DNA from: an uncultured Bacteroidales bacterium
GTDB taxonomy: Bacteria; Bacteroidota; Bacteroidia; Bacteroidales; P3
Assembly (NCBI GenBank): GCA_937915785.1
Contig: CALGGY010000075.1
Coordinates: 1-32,903 of the forward strand
Reading direction: 5' to 3'
Length of the DNA stretch: 32,903 bases
Shown piece by piece: positions 1-8,049 of the stretch. The position numbers and the translations under genes are program-made. The notes under the pieces are model-generated. The model saw only the letters and a list, made by a program, of their open reading frames with translations. It was not told where the DNA came from and made no database searches. Position 1 is the first letter of the stretch. Each line of letters begins with the position of its first letter.

Positions 1-1
1 T

Positions 2-172
2 CAATGGGTAAGCCCTTATAATTTTTCGTATGCCCGTTTTTATTTTCAACATCTGTCTTTGGCAATAATTGTTCTTAGTTTTTATCGGACATCAATAATT
101 CTCAACTTCCGCCGACCGGCAAAAACTGTCGATATCAACCATTCGGGAAGCATCAAGCAGAGTTTCAAATAA
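2..172 (+). CDS. Possible C-terminal end of an unidentified gene (partial)
   Basis: An open frame enters from the left edge and runs 56 codons to a TAA at 170-172. The residues (ending SGSIKQSFK) match no family I recognise. Support for a real gene is indirect: a good intrinsic terminator follows 26 bases later and has no other obvious upstream gene to serve. Against it, 56 open codons in AT-rich DNA is not far from chance. Sequence upstream of the window would decide. Confidence 0.35.
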   Translation, partial: QWVSPYNFSYARFYFQHLSLAIIVLSFYRTSIILNFRRPAKTVDINHSGSIKQSFK

Positions 173-198
173 ACTGCATCATTGTGTGGTAATATCCC

Positions 199-225
199 AA
201 GCGGCCTGCAAGACCGCTTTTTTTT
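199..225 (+). terminator. Intrinsic terminator
   Basis: Six-base stem AAGCGG (199-204) with CCGCTT (214-219), a nine-base loop containing GCAA, and a run of eight T. It probably ends the transcript of the gene cut by the left edge. Confidence 0.75.
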
Positions 226-302
226 GCTTCGGCGATGGCAAAAAAGTGTTTTTTTTGCGTGGCATGCGCCCGTGGCACATTCTGATAAGCTGCGTTTGGT
301 CA

Positions 303-318
303 TTTTTTTTTTTTTTTT
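303..318 (+). repeat. Run of 16 T upstream of the PorT-like gene
   Basis: A homopolymer of 16 T lies about 58 bp upstream of the -7 element of the next gene. Tracts of this length can change length by slippage; whether it affects expression is unknown. Confidence 0.8.
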
Positions 319-375
319 GTTTATCGCTGTTTTTACCGCTAATTGCGAAAAGGCTGTTTGTAGAAAGTTTTTTTG

Positions 376-383
376 TACATTTG
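376..383 (+). promoter_or_regulatory. Bacteroidota -7 promoter element for the PorT-like gene
   Basis: TACATTTG matches the TAnnTTTG consensus exactly and sits 39 bases before the ATG at 423. The nearest upstream TTTG (357-360) is only 15 bp away instead of 19-21, so the -33 half is poor. Confidence 0.6.
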
Positions 384-422
384 CACCACAAAAACAACTA
401 ACCAACAAAAACAGTAAAACAG

Positions 423-1178
423 ATGAAAAAAGCTTTAAAAGTTATGGCAGTGGCGGCAATACTGATGTTTGCCACCAGCGAGAGCCTTATGGCCCAGTTT
501 AAATTTGGCGTGAAAGCCAGCGGAACGATGAACAATATGTTTTTGGAGATGGACAGCTCCAGCACTGTGAAACGTGCTCCGGTGTTTGGTTTCAACGTTG
601 GCGTGATGGGCGAATTTTTCGTTAGCGACAATATCAGCGTTGGCGCCGAGCTCGTTTTTGCCCAACAGGGTTTAAAACGCACCAGCACATACGACGAAAA
701 TGGTGCATACGGCAGCTACAGCAGTGAGTCGGAGATGGTTTTCCGTACCAACCACATCAACCTGCCGGTGTTGTTGCGCTTTTATGTGGGTGGCTTGGCC
801 ATCGAACTCGGTCCGCAGGTGAGCTTCTGCTTTGGCGGCAAGGAAAAAAATAAATGGTCGGATTGCTATACTTATGGCGGCGAAACCGAGTATTACTCGT
901 CCGATACCACAATGACGCTTGCTGACATTGAAAAGGAGTCCCAGCAATATTGTAAAGAATTCGGATTGTCGGATTACAAATTTTGGAACCGCATAAATGT
1001 GGGAGCCACATTGGGTTTGAGCTACAATTTGGAAAACGGTCTTTTTTTCGGTGCCCGCTACACTTACGATTTCACCAATTTTTTCAACAACTTTGAAGTT
1101 AAAAACGACCTTGCCCGCAAGGTGGACATGAAATCGCACTACGGGGTGTTGCAAGTGAGTGTGGGATTTAAGTTTTAG
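423..1178 (+). CDS. PorT-like outer-membrane beta-barrel protein
   Basis: The 251-residue product begins with a signal peptide (MKK, a hydrophobic stretch, then a likely cut after LMAQ near residue 25). The rest alternates short amphipathic strands with polar loops and ends in the aromatic strand GVLQVSVGFKF, as outer-membrane barrels do. Phrases such as FKFGVKASG near the start and NVGVMGEFFVSDNISVGAEL fit the small outer-membrane beta-barrel families grouped with PorT in Bacteroidota (about 200-250 residues, eight strands). The gene has its own -7 element and its own terminator, so it appears to be monocistronic. PorT itself works in type IX secretion, but many paralogues have no known role, so I do not give a symbol. 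The start is fixed by the signal peptide and an A-rich leader. Outer-membrane location is a confident inference; function is not known. Confidence 0.85.
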   Translation: MKKALKVMAVAAILMFATSESLMAQFKFGVKASGTMNNMFLEMDSSSTVKRAPVFGFNVGVMGEFFVSDNISVGAELVFAQQGLKRTSTYDENGAYGSYSSESEMVFRTNHINLPVLLRFYVGGLAIELGPQVSFCFGGKEKNKWSDCYTYGGETEYYSSDTTMTLADIEKESQQYCKEFGLSDYKFWNRINVGATLGLSYNLENGLFFGARYTYDFTNFFNNFEVKNDLARKVDMKSHYGVLQVSVGFKF

Positions 1179-1203
1179 CATTTCACAAAAGTAAATTGTT
1201 TGT

Positions 1204-1243
1204 ATCGGGCGGGTTTTCAGCAAATCCCGCCCGATTTTTTTTT
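1204..1243 (+). terminator. Strong intrinsic terminator after the PorT-like gene
   Basis: Perfect 10-bp stem ATCGGGCGGG (1204-1213) with CCCGCCCGAT (1226-1235), a 12-base loop containing GCAA, then nine T. It begins 25 bases after the stop codon. Confidence 0.92.
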
Positions 1244-1350
1244 GCCAGTTGGAAAATTTATGCGCAATAGTATTGTTGTTTCGAGTTGAATTTGCAGGGA
1301 ATTAAAAAACCGGCTCCTGCCCAATTCCTGATTACTAACTTTTAATTCTT

Positions 1351-1490
1351 AACTCCCAACTCCCAACTCCCAACTGCAAACTGCAAACTGCAAACTGCAA
1401 ACTCCCAACTGCCAACTCCCAACTGCAAACTGCAAACTGCCAACTGCCAACTGCAAACTCCCAACTGCCAACTTCTAACTCCTAACTGCC
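1351..1490. repeat. In-phase heptamer array (AACTNNN), 20 units
   Basis: Twenty consecutive 7-bp units, each starting AACT followed by CCC, GCA, GCC, TCT or CCT, run for exactly 140 bp without a single insertion or deletion. One more degenerate unit (AATTCTT) precedes it. There are no spacers, so it is not a CRISPR array. The last two units lie inside the coding region of the HAD phosphatase, whose stop codon is at 1475-1477. Confidence 0.95.
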
Positions 1491-2029
1491 AACAGTTCCT
1501 TGCTGAAATCGAAAAGGGTAGGGAAGTAGTAGTCCACCAGTTTGGGGTTGTAGGTGGCTATCTGGGGTTCTTCGCCCACAAGTACGGTGGTCATTCCGGC
1601 GTGGCGGCCAAACTCCATGTCGGTTTTGCTGTCGCCTACCATAACGGAGTGTTTCAGGTTCACGTCGGGGAACTCTTTCCGTGCCTTCAGTGCCATGCCT
1701 ATGCGTGGTTTGCGGTCGAAACTGTAGTCGGTACGCAGTTTGGGACAGTGGTAAATCTTGTCGATGCGTCCGCCGTGGCCATCCACTTCTTTCACAAAAT
1801 TGTCGTGGATTAGTTGCAGGTCGGCCTCGGTCATCAGTCCTTTGCCGATGCCCTGCTGGTTGGTGACGATGAAAATATGTGCGAATACGTTGGCGAAGGT
1901 GCGCATTGCGTCGAGCACTCCGGGCAGGACGATGAATTCATCGGGACGAGTTACATAGCCGCCCACAATGCGTTGGTTTATTACCCCGTCGCGGTCGAGG
2001 AATAGCGACCAGCCCGAAAAGTCTTTCAT
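1475..2029 (-). CDS. HAD-IIIA phosphatase, GmhB/HisB-N-like
   Basis: The 184-residue product has all HAD motifs: LFLDRDGVIN (catalytic D12 and D14), IVTNQQGIGKG (T56, N57), RKP (106-108) and MVGDSKTD (D133, D137). This set and the length match the GmhB/HisB-N subgroup, which includes the phosphatase that removes the 7-phosphate from heptose-1,7-bisphosphate in ADP-heptose synthesis. GmhB proteins usually carry a zinc loop with four ligands; here only C95 of YHCPK remains, so the zinc site is probably lost and the substrate is uncertain. It is the last gene of a four-gene operon, nine bases after the glycosyltransferase. A heptose kinase gene lies in another operon at 16001, consistent with a heptose role. 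The last residues AVRS and the stop codon are written by the heptamer repeat array, so the C-terminus may vary between strains. Confidence 0.85.
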   Translation of the reverse strand: MKDFSGWSLFLDRDGVINQRIVGGYVTRPDEFIVLPGVLDAMRTFANVFAHIFIVTNQQGIGKGLMTEADLQLIHDNFVKEVDGHGGRIDKIYHCPKLRTDYSFDRKPRIGMALKARKEFPDVNLKHSVMVGDSKTDMEFGRHAGMTTVLVGEEPQIATYNPKLVDYYFPTLFDFSKELLAVRS

Positions 2030-2038
2030 CGCTTGTAA

Positions 2039-2980
2039 TTATTTGTTGAGCAGCTCTTTTTCGATGAGGTACTGGTTGCGGGTGCTTGAGTTGCGGCAAA
2101 TCAGTTCGCCAAGGAAACCGGCAAGGAAAAGCATCACGCCGAGTATGAGGAAAAGCATACTTAGGTAGAACCACACGCTGCGGGTAAGGGAGATGACGTG
2201 GGTCAGACGCAGTATAATCACCACTGTCAGCGAGATAAGGCCGAACAATCCCGATATGCTTCCCACGGTGCCAAAGAAATGCATGGGTTGTTTGCCGAAC
2301 TTGGAGATAAACATTATGCTCATAAGGTCGAGGTAGCCGTTGATGAAGCGGTTCATGCCGAATTTGGTGGTTCCGAACTCGCGTTTGCGGTGCTGCACCA
2401 CCTTTTCTCCTATCTTGCCGAAGCCAGCCCATTTGGCTATCACGGGAATGTAGCGGTGCATCTCGCCATACACTTCGATGCTTTTCACCACGTCGCGGCG
2501 GTAGGCTTTGAGTCCGCAGTTGAAGTCGTGCAGTTTGATGCCCGACATGCGTCGTGTGGTGGCGTTGAACAGTTTGGAGGGGATGTTTTTGGCTATCTTG
2601 GAGTCGTAGCGTTTCTTTTTCCAGCCAGATACGAGGTCGTAGCCGTCCTCTTTTATCATACGGTAGAGCTCCGGCACTTCGTCGGGACTGTCCTGAAGGT
2701 CGGCGTCCATGGTTATCACCACATCGCCTTGGGCGTGTGTGAAGCCAACGTTGAGGGCGGCGGATTTGCCGTAGTTGCGGCGGAATTTTACGCCTTTGTA
2801 GCAGGGATTCTCGGCGGCGAGGCGTTCTATTACCCCCCACGAGCCGTCCTTGCTGCCATCGTCTATCATCAGCACCTCGTAGGTGAAGTTGTTCTCTTTC
2901 ATCACACGGGTAATCCATTCCGCCAAGTGCGGCAGCGACTCGTCTTCGTTGAAAAGCGGTACTACTATTGAAATGTCCAT
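2039..2980 (-). CDS. Family 2 glycosyltransferase, DPM1/GtrB-like, membrane anchored
   Basis: The 313-residue protein starts with the GT-A fold of family GT2: ISIVVPLFNE (3-12), IDDGSKDGS (39-47) and the metal-binding MDADLQDSPDE (91-101). Two C-terminal membrane helices follow (about 235-260 and 268-292). This layout is that of polyprenyl-phosphate sugar transferases such as dolichol-phosphate-mannose synthase and GtrB, which move a sugar from a nucleotide donor onto undecaprenyl or dolichyl phosphate at the inner face of the membrane. The donor sugar cannot be told from sequence. It lies between the outer-membrane protein gene (94 bp upstream) and the HAD phosphatase (9 bp downstream) in the same direction, so it is probably in one operon with them. 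The start ATG gives the conserved N-terminus at the expected position. Confidence 0.9.
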   Translation of the reverse strand: MDISIVVPLFNEDESLPHLAEWITRVMKENNFTYEVLMIDDGSKDGSWGVIERLAAENPCYKGVKFRRNYGKSAALNVGFTHAQGDVVITMDADLQDSPDEVPELYRMIKEDGYDLVSGWKKKRYDSKIAKNIPSKLFNATTRRMSGIKLHDFNCGLKAYRRDVVKSIEVYGEMHRYIPVIAKWAGFGKIGEKVVQHRKREFGTTKFGMNRFINGYLDLMSIMFISKFGKQPMHFFGTVGSISGLFGLISLTVVIILRLTHVISLTRSVWFYLSMLFLILGVMLFLAGFLGELICRNSSTRNQYLIEKELLNK

Positions 2981-3050
2981 GGTTATTGTTGAATTGTTGT
3001 TTGTGTGTTATCGTTTAATTGTTGATTGTTATATATGAATTACAAATTGC

Positions 3051-3078
3051 TAACTCACAACTCCCAACTCCGAATTAT
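3051..3078. repeat. Short heptamer array touching the stop codon of the barrel protein
   Basis: Four units in phase: TAACTCA, CAACTCC, CAACTCC, GAATTAT. The last unit contains the stop codon (TTA on the plus strand, 3075-3077) at unit positions 4-6, the same position as at 27284 and 28521. Confidence 0.75.
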
Positions 3079-4838
3079 TTTTCCGGAATTGTGTATGTGG
3101 CGCCGATGAGGAACTGTATGCGTTTTGAGGGGTAGTTGGTCCAGAAGTAGTAGCGTTGGTAGGCCACGTTGTCGAGGTCGGCAAAGAACGAGAGGACTTT
3201 GTTCATGCGGTATTCCACGTTCAGGTGTATGCCGTATTTCATTGATATTTCGTCGGTTTGCAGGATATTGCCCACACGTTGCAGGCCTTCCATCTTGCCA
3301 ATGAGGCCGGTTTCCAAACGGGCGTAGAATTTGTTGTTGTAGTTGAACGAAGCATTTACAAACAAATCCCATTTTGGCTTGTACAGCGGATTTTCCAGAA
3401 TGCCGTCTTTCATTTTGTAGCTGTATATGTTGCCTGTAAGGCCAAACGATAAGCGTTCGTCGAGGTGGTAGGCGGCGCCGAGGGTTATGTTGAGCTGGTT
3501 AGCGTCGTTGTAGAGGGTCTTATACACGTTGTTCAGCGAGTAGAAAGTGTCTATCATAAAGAAAGGCAGCTGTTTGTAAAGGGTGTACGACACACCGGCG
3601 CGTACGTTGAATTTTTTTGTGAAATTGAATTTGGCTTCGCCGAAAAGTTTGGTGAAGGAAGTGTTGGCTATGTCGCATCGTGGTCCTACAAACGGATTTT
3701 CGGTGCGGAGTCTCTCCCAGCTGTTGTGTATGTAGTCGCCGTTGAGACCCACTGTAAGGTGCAGAATGTCGTTGAACAGGGTTTGCGAAGCCGTGATGTT
3801 GGGGAACAGTTTGAAACCGTCGGTATTTATGTAGGCAAATTTCAGTCCGATGTTCATTTTAAAGCCGAAAGCCTTGAAGAGGAAATATGGCTGTGCCGCA
3901 AAAATGGCTGTGTTGCCAGAAAAATTTTGCATTGTGGCGTTGTGGTTTATCAGTGTGTCGATGTTCTGCATGGGGAACAGAGTGCTGTCGCCGGAGTTTT
4001 TGTAGTAGTCGAACTGCAGTTGCAGACCCACAATTTGTTTTTCGGTACCCCAGAAGGCGAAACCATAGTGTGCGTCGGCGTCGATGGAGGTGCGGAACTC
4101 GTTGGAGCCGTATTTGTCGCGCTGGTTGGTGATGGCAAGGTTGCCCTCGTAGTTCAGCGTGTTGAAATCAACGTTGGTGCTGCGGAAATTGGCTTTCAGT
4201 CCCAATGTGTTGAAATACTGCGAGTAGTCGGCGGTCTGCGGGTCGGCGGCGGGTACAAAGGTTTGCCATAGGCTGTCGGTGAAACCGTAGTACAGGTAGT
4301 AGTCGTGGTTGTAGAAAATGTTGGCCGAGAGGCTGTTTTTCTCCCATAATTTTTTGCCGAAGATGTCCACTTCGGTGTTCGAGCTGTAGTCCTTGCCGTA
4401 GTCTTTCAGTGTCCACCACGACGATTGGTGGAACACCCTTGCCCCGTAGTTGAGGTCGCGGCTGCGGGTGCTGTTGTAGTACAGGTCGGCGTAGGGAGTG
4501 CAGTAGTTGCCGAAGCCCAGTTTCAGGTAGTTGTGGTACAGTTTTGTGGTGCGTTCGCGGTTCAGGCGTGCCGGTTTTATGTTTTCTGGTATGTACAGGC
4601 TGTATATGCGTCGCGACTCGATGGAGTAGTTGTATTCCGGGGTCATGGTTGCGGTGTCGTTGATACTTGGCGCAACGTTCACCTTGTCGGCGTTTTGCAA
4701 TACTGGGTTGAAAGAGCCCACCACCACCACTTTTTCGTCGTAAACGTTGGTGTCTTTGGTTTGGGCTGTGGCTGATGCTGTGGCGCACAATGCTGCTGCT
4801 ATGGCAACGCTTTGCAGTGTTATTTTCGTTTTGTTCAT
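3075..4838 (-). CDS. Outer-membrane beta-barrel protein, TonB-receptor-like, TPR-linked
   Basis: The 587-residue product has a signal peptide ending near ATASATAQ (residue 26). A short conserved leader follows (VVVVGSFNPVLQNADK, then VAPSINDT), and then a long series of beta strands rich in Tyr, Phe and Asn, ending in a C-terminal strand IGATYTIPEK. It resembles a Bacteroidota family often annotated as TonB-dependent receptor, but at this length it has no room for both a full plug domain and a 22-strand barrel; it is better described as a porin-like barrel. The gene lies 47 bp downstream of the giant TPR protein, a pairing I believe recurs in Bacteroidales, which suggests the two act together at the outer membrane. 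Transport substrate and mechanism are unknown. The stop codon lies inside a heptamer repeat unit. Confidence 0.8.
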   Translation of the reverse strand: MNKTKITLQSVAIAAALCATASATAQTKDTNVYDEKVVVVGSFNPVLQNADKVNVAPSINDTATMTPEYNYSIESRRIYSLYIPENIKPARLNRERTTKLYHNYLKLGFGNYCTPYADLYYNSTRSRDLNYGARVFHQSSWWTLKDYGKDYSSNTEVDIFGKKLWEKNSLSANIFYNHDYYLYYGFTDSLWQTFVPAADPQTADYSQYFNTLGLKANFRSTNVDFNTLNYEGNLAITNQRDKYGSNEFRTSIDADAHYGFAFWGTEKQIVGLQLQFDYYKNSGDSTLFPMQNIDTLINHNATMQNFSGNTAIFAAQPYFLFKAFGFKMNIGLKFAYINTDGFKLFPNITASQTLFNDILHLTVGLNGDYIHNSWERLRTENPFVGPRCDIANTSFTKLFGEAKFNFTKKFNVRAGVSYTLYKQLPFFMIDTFYSLNNVYKTLYNDANQLNITLGAAYHLDERLSFGLTGNIYSYKMKDGILENPLYKPKWDLFVNASFNYNNKFYARLETGLIGKMEGLQRVGNILQTDEISMKYGIHLNVEYRMNKVLSFFADLDNVAYQRYYFWTNYPSKRIQFLIGATYTIPEK

Positions 4839-4885
4839 AACTGTTTGGCTGTTATTGTGTTATGTGAACGTTCTGTGATATTGGA

Positions 4886-7800
4886 TTAGTCAACATCCAC
4901 CTCATCGGGTTCCGATTCGTTGGTGCCGGCGTCCTGTGCTTTGATGGCGTTTTCTTCTTGTATTATCTCATTGCGGCGCTGTGTGGCTTCCTGCACAAGG
5001 TCGTCGCCGTCGTAGTTGTCGATAATGCTTTGCAGGGTTTGTTTAGCTTGCAGGTTGTTGCCGTTGATGTGGAAAATTTCGGCCCAGAGTATGAACGTCT
5101 TTGCCGACCAGTAGTCGCTGCGGGGGTTGCCCACGGCGTCTTCGATGGCGTTTTCGGCGCTGGTGTAGTCTTTGTTGTTGAAATACAGCTCGGCTTCGCG
5201 GTACATTGCTTCGCCGGCGTATTCGCCGTTGTCGGCACTTTGCAGCACACGGTACACGGCGATGGCGTCGTCGTGGCGGCCAAGGTTGTAGAGCGAGCGT
5301 GCCCGGTAGTACGAGGCCTCCTCGGTCTCTTGAGCTGTTATCTTTTCAAAAGCCAGCACTTTGTTGGCGGCAAGAATGGTCTTTTCGTATTCGCCAAGCA
5401 GGAAATGGGTGCGCAGCAGACCGAGGTTTGCCTGTTGAAGGTTGCTGTTCGATTCGGCTTTTTTGGCCAGCTGGTCGAAATAGTTGTTGGACTCGGTGTA
5501 TTTCTTTTCGTTGAAAGAAATCTGAGCGGCGCGCAGCAGCGATGTCTCGGTGTATTGCGATTTGGCCTGGCGTGCCACGAAGTCGTAGTGCGGCAGGGCT
5601 TCGGTGGATTTGCCCGAGCGGTCGAGGCAGTCGGCAAGGTAGTAGTGTGCCGTAAGTGCGAACAATCCGTGTGGGAAGCGTTTCAGGTAGTTGTTCAGGC
5701 CGTTGATGGCCTTCTCTTTTTCGTCGCCGAAATAGAAGTTTTCGGCCGCCATAAAGGTCATGCTGTCCTGCGACGAGTTGGAAATCACCACATTTGTGGT
5801 GTTTTGCACGTAGTCGAAATAGTCGTTGATGTTGCCTTGGTCAGAGTATATGTTTTTCACCACCAGCAGGGCGTCGCGCGATTCGGCGGTGCCGGGGTAG
5901 TTTTTCAGCACTTGGTCGAGGGTGGCAAGGGCTTCGGTCTCGCGTTTGGTGTTGTAGTATATGATGCCGGTTTTCAGGAGGGCTTCCTTGGCGTAGGCGC
6001 TGCGCGGGTAGTTGGCAAGGAAACTCTGGTAGGCGGCAAGGGCTTTTTCGTTGTCGTCGTTGAGCAGGTAGGTGCTTGCTATCTCGAAACTGGCCGAGGG
6101 GGCGAGGTCGGAGCCCGGGTAGTTTTTCAGCAGGGTGTTCAGGGTGTTTATCTTGTCCTCGTATTTGCACAATGCGCTGTACGACATGGCTTTCTGGTAG
6201 TAGGCGTAATCGGCGTCCACGCCACGGCTGTTTATTACCTTATTGTAATAGGTGATGGCGTTGTCGAACTGTTTCTGAACGTAGAAACCGTCGCCTATGC
6301 GGTTGTTGGCGTCGTCGATCTGTCGTTTGTCGTCGGATTTGTCGGCCACGCTGATGAATTTTTTCATGTTGTCGATGGCGGTGTTGTAGTTTTTCAGTTT
6401 GTAGTTGGTGTAGCCCAGCGTGTAGGCGGCTTGTTTGTAGTAGTCCGATTTTTCGGCCTGCGAGGTGATGAAAAATTTGTCGAGGTCTTTCTTGGCGGTG
6501 TTGTACTGGTTTTTGCGGTAGTAGCTTTCGCCACGCAGGTAGTAGGCGCTGGCGGTGGCGGTGGGCAGTGCGTTGATGTTTATCGCTTTGGTGAAGAGCG
6601 ATATGGCGTCGGTGAGGTTGTTTTCGTTGAACAGCTCTATGCCGCGGTTCAGGGCTATGCGTTGGTAGGCTTGGTTTAGCGAGTGGGTTTTGTTGGGCAG
6701 TTTTTCTATCAGTTCAAGGGCGTTGCGGTAGTTGCGGGTGGAGAAATATAGCGAAGTGAGTATCTGGTCTATCTCGTTGCGGTGTTTGGTGCCGGGGTAT
6801 TGTTTCAGGTAGTTTTGCAGCATCAGTATCGATTCGTTGTAGGGTGCGCCGCCTATCTCGCACGAGAGTTTGGCGTAGTTGTACAGGGCGTCCTCTTTTA
6901 TGTTTTCGTTGTATGCCATGTCGGCCGACTGTCGGAATATGGTGCGGGCTTCGTTTTTCTTGCCCATTTTCAGATACACGTCTGCAAGGTGGTAGAGGGC
7001 GTTTTGTGCCACGCTGTCGGTTTCGGTGGTGTAGTGTTCGAAATAAGGTATGGCTTTTTCGTAGCGCTGCAGCTGATAGTTGCAGAATCCCATCTGGTAG
7101 TAGTTGTCCTGCTGCGATATGGCGTTGGCCTGCTCGTAGTATTTGAGGGCTTCGGCGTATTCGCCCTTGCGGTAATAAACTTCGGCCACCATCTGCTGTA
7201 TCTCGGCCTTGCGGGGGTCGCTCGATTCGGCGATGAGCTGCGGGGCCATGCGTATCAGGTCCTCGTCCTTGTCGAGAAAATAGTAGCATTGGGCAATGTA
7301 GTACGACACTATTTTCGACAGTTTCTTGTCGTTTTGCAGTTTCAGGAAATTGGCAAGGGCAAGGTCGTAGCTCTCTTCGTCGTATTGTATGTGGGCGTAG
7401 TAGTACAGTGCCGAGTTGGCGTATTTCGACTTGCCGGTCATCAGGCGTTGGAAATAGGCTTTGGCGTTTTTCTGGTCGCCGGTTTGCAGCAGGCAGTAGC
7501 CGGTTTTGAATTCGTATTCGGAGCGGTAGCCGTATTCAATTTGCGAGTCGTCCACCAAGCGGTATTCGGCAAGTGCCTGTTTGTAGTTGCGTTCGCCGAA
7601 ATGGTGGTTGCCCAGAAACAGGTGTGCCATGTTGATATGTGCGCTTTGCGGATAATGCCGCATAAACTCCTCGAGTTTCACCTGAGCGTCCTTGTTGGTG
7701 AGCAGCTGTGCGCACACCGCGCTGAAAAAGTGTGCCGACTCCACCTCGCTGTCGTCCTGCGGCTTGCGGCTGCCGATGTATTTGTCGAAAGCGTGTTGCG

Positions 7801-7948
7801 CCGAAGCGTATTTCTCCTTCTCGAAAAGGTCCACGGCACGGCGGTATTCGGAACGCTGTTTTTCCAACAATTGCGAACTTTGTCCCACGGCGACTTGCGC
7901 CAGTATAATAGTGCATAACGCAACTATATGATATCTAATTCCTTGCAT
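4886..7948 (-). CDS. Giant periplasmic tetratricopeptide-repeat protein
   Basis: The 1020-residue protein has a signal peptide (cut near VAVGQSS, residues 20-25) followed by TPR units along nearly the whole length. The repeats show the usual 34-residue pattern, with phrases like YASAQHAFDKYI, YKQALAEYRLV, YAEALKYYEQA, YDLALANFLKL, FDNAITYYNKVI and TEALPHYDFVARQ. The C-terminus is acidic (NESEPDEVDVD). TPR solenoids bind other proteins; this one probably works in the periplasm, perhaps as a partner of the barrel protein encoded next. It is the first gene of the operon and has a promoter with a TTTG -33 box. The start is fixed by the signal peptide. Several long antisense frames within it are shadows created by its codon use. 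Confidence 0.9.
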   Translation of the reverse strand: MQGIRYHIVALCTIILAQVAVGQSSQLLEKQRSEYRRAVDLFEKEKYASAQHAFDKYIGSRKPQDDSEVESAHFFSAVCAQLLTNKDAQVKLEEFMRHYPQSAHINMAHLFLGNHHFGERNYKQALAEYRLVDDSQIEYGYRSEYEFKTGYCLLQTGDQKNAKAYFQRLMTGKSKYANSALYYYAHIQYDEESYDLALANFLKLQNDKKLSKIVSYYIAQCYYFLDKDEDLIRMAPQLIAESSDPRKAEIQQMVAEVYYRKGEYAEALKYYEQANAISQQDNYYQMGFCNYQLQRYEKAIPYFEHYTTETDSVAQNALYHLADVYLKMGKKNEARTIFRQSADMAYNENIKEDALYNYAKLSCEIGGAPYNESILMLQNYLKQYPGTKHRNEIDQILTSLYFSTRNYRNALELIEKLPNKTHSLNQAYQRIALNRGIELFNENNLTDAISLFTKAININALPTATASAYYLRGESYYRKNQYNTAKKDLDKFFITSQAEKSDYYKQAAYTLGYTNYKLKNYNTAIDNMKKFISVADKSDDKRQIDDANNRIGDGFYVQKQFDNAITYYNKVINSRGVDADYAYYQKAMSYSALCKYEDKINTLNTLLKNYPGSDLAPSASFEIASTYLLNDDNEKALAAYQSFLANYPRSAYAKEALLKTGIIYYNTKRETEALATLDQVLKNYPGTAESRDALLVVKNIYSDQGNINDYFDYVQNTTNVVISNSSQDSMTFMAAENFYFGDEKEKAINGLNNYLKRFPHGLFALTAHYYLADCLDRSGKSTEALPHYDFVARQAKSQYTETSLLRAAQISFNEKKYTESNNYFDQLAKKAESNSNLQQANLGLLRTHFLLGEYEKTILAANKVLAFEKITAQETEEASYYRARSLYNLGRHDDAIAVYRVLQSADNGEYAGEAMYREAELYFNNKDYTSAENAIEDAVGNPRSDYWSAKTFILWAEIFHINGNNLQAKQTLQSIIDNYDGDDLVQEATQRRNEIIQEENAIKAQDAGTNESEPDEVDVD

Positions 7949-7975
7949 ATAACTGCTGTGTTTTATTCCAAAATA

Positions 7976-8006
7976 CGAAAATACTTACAAAAAATGAGGT
8001 AACAAA
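7976..8006 (-). promoter_or_regulatory. Promoter of the TPR/barrel/GT2/HAD operon
   Basis: On the minus strand a -33 TTTG (8003-8006) is followed after 19 bp by TATTTTCG (7976-7983), one mismatch from TAnnTTTG. The predicted transcription start is about 20 bases before the ATG at 7948. Confidence 0.55.
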
Positions 8007-8049
8007 CTTTGTGGTAAGGTTTTTATAAACAATGGATTGTGAAAATTGG

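Noticed and set aside
1351..1490. CRISPR array
   Set aside because: The period is seven bases with no spacers and no cas genes nearby.
1938..2918. Minus-strand frame overlapping the GT2 gene
   Set aside because: An Arg/Pro/His-rich translation in another frame of the same strand; the GT2 frame has conserved motifs.
4958..6679. Long plus-strand frame (573 codons) inside the TPR gene
   Set aside because: It is antisense to a clear TPR protein, has a Val/Phe-rich sequence of no known type, and arises from the codon bias of the real gene.
6782..7918. Plus-strand frame of 378 codons inside the TPR gene
   Set aside because: Antisense shadow for the same reason; no signal, motif or start context.
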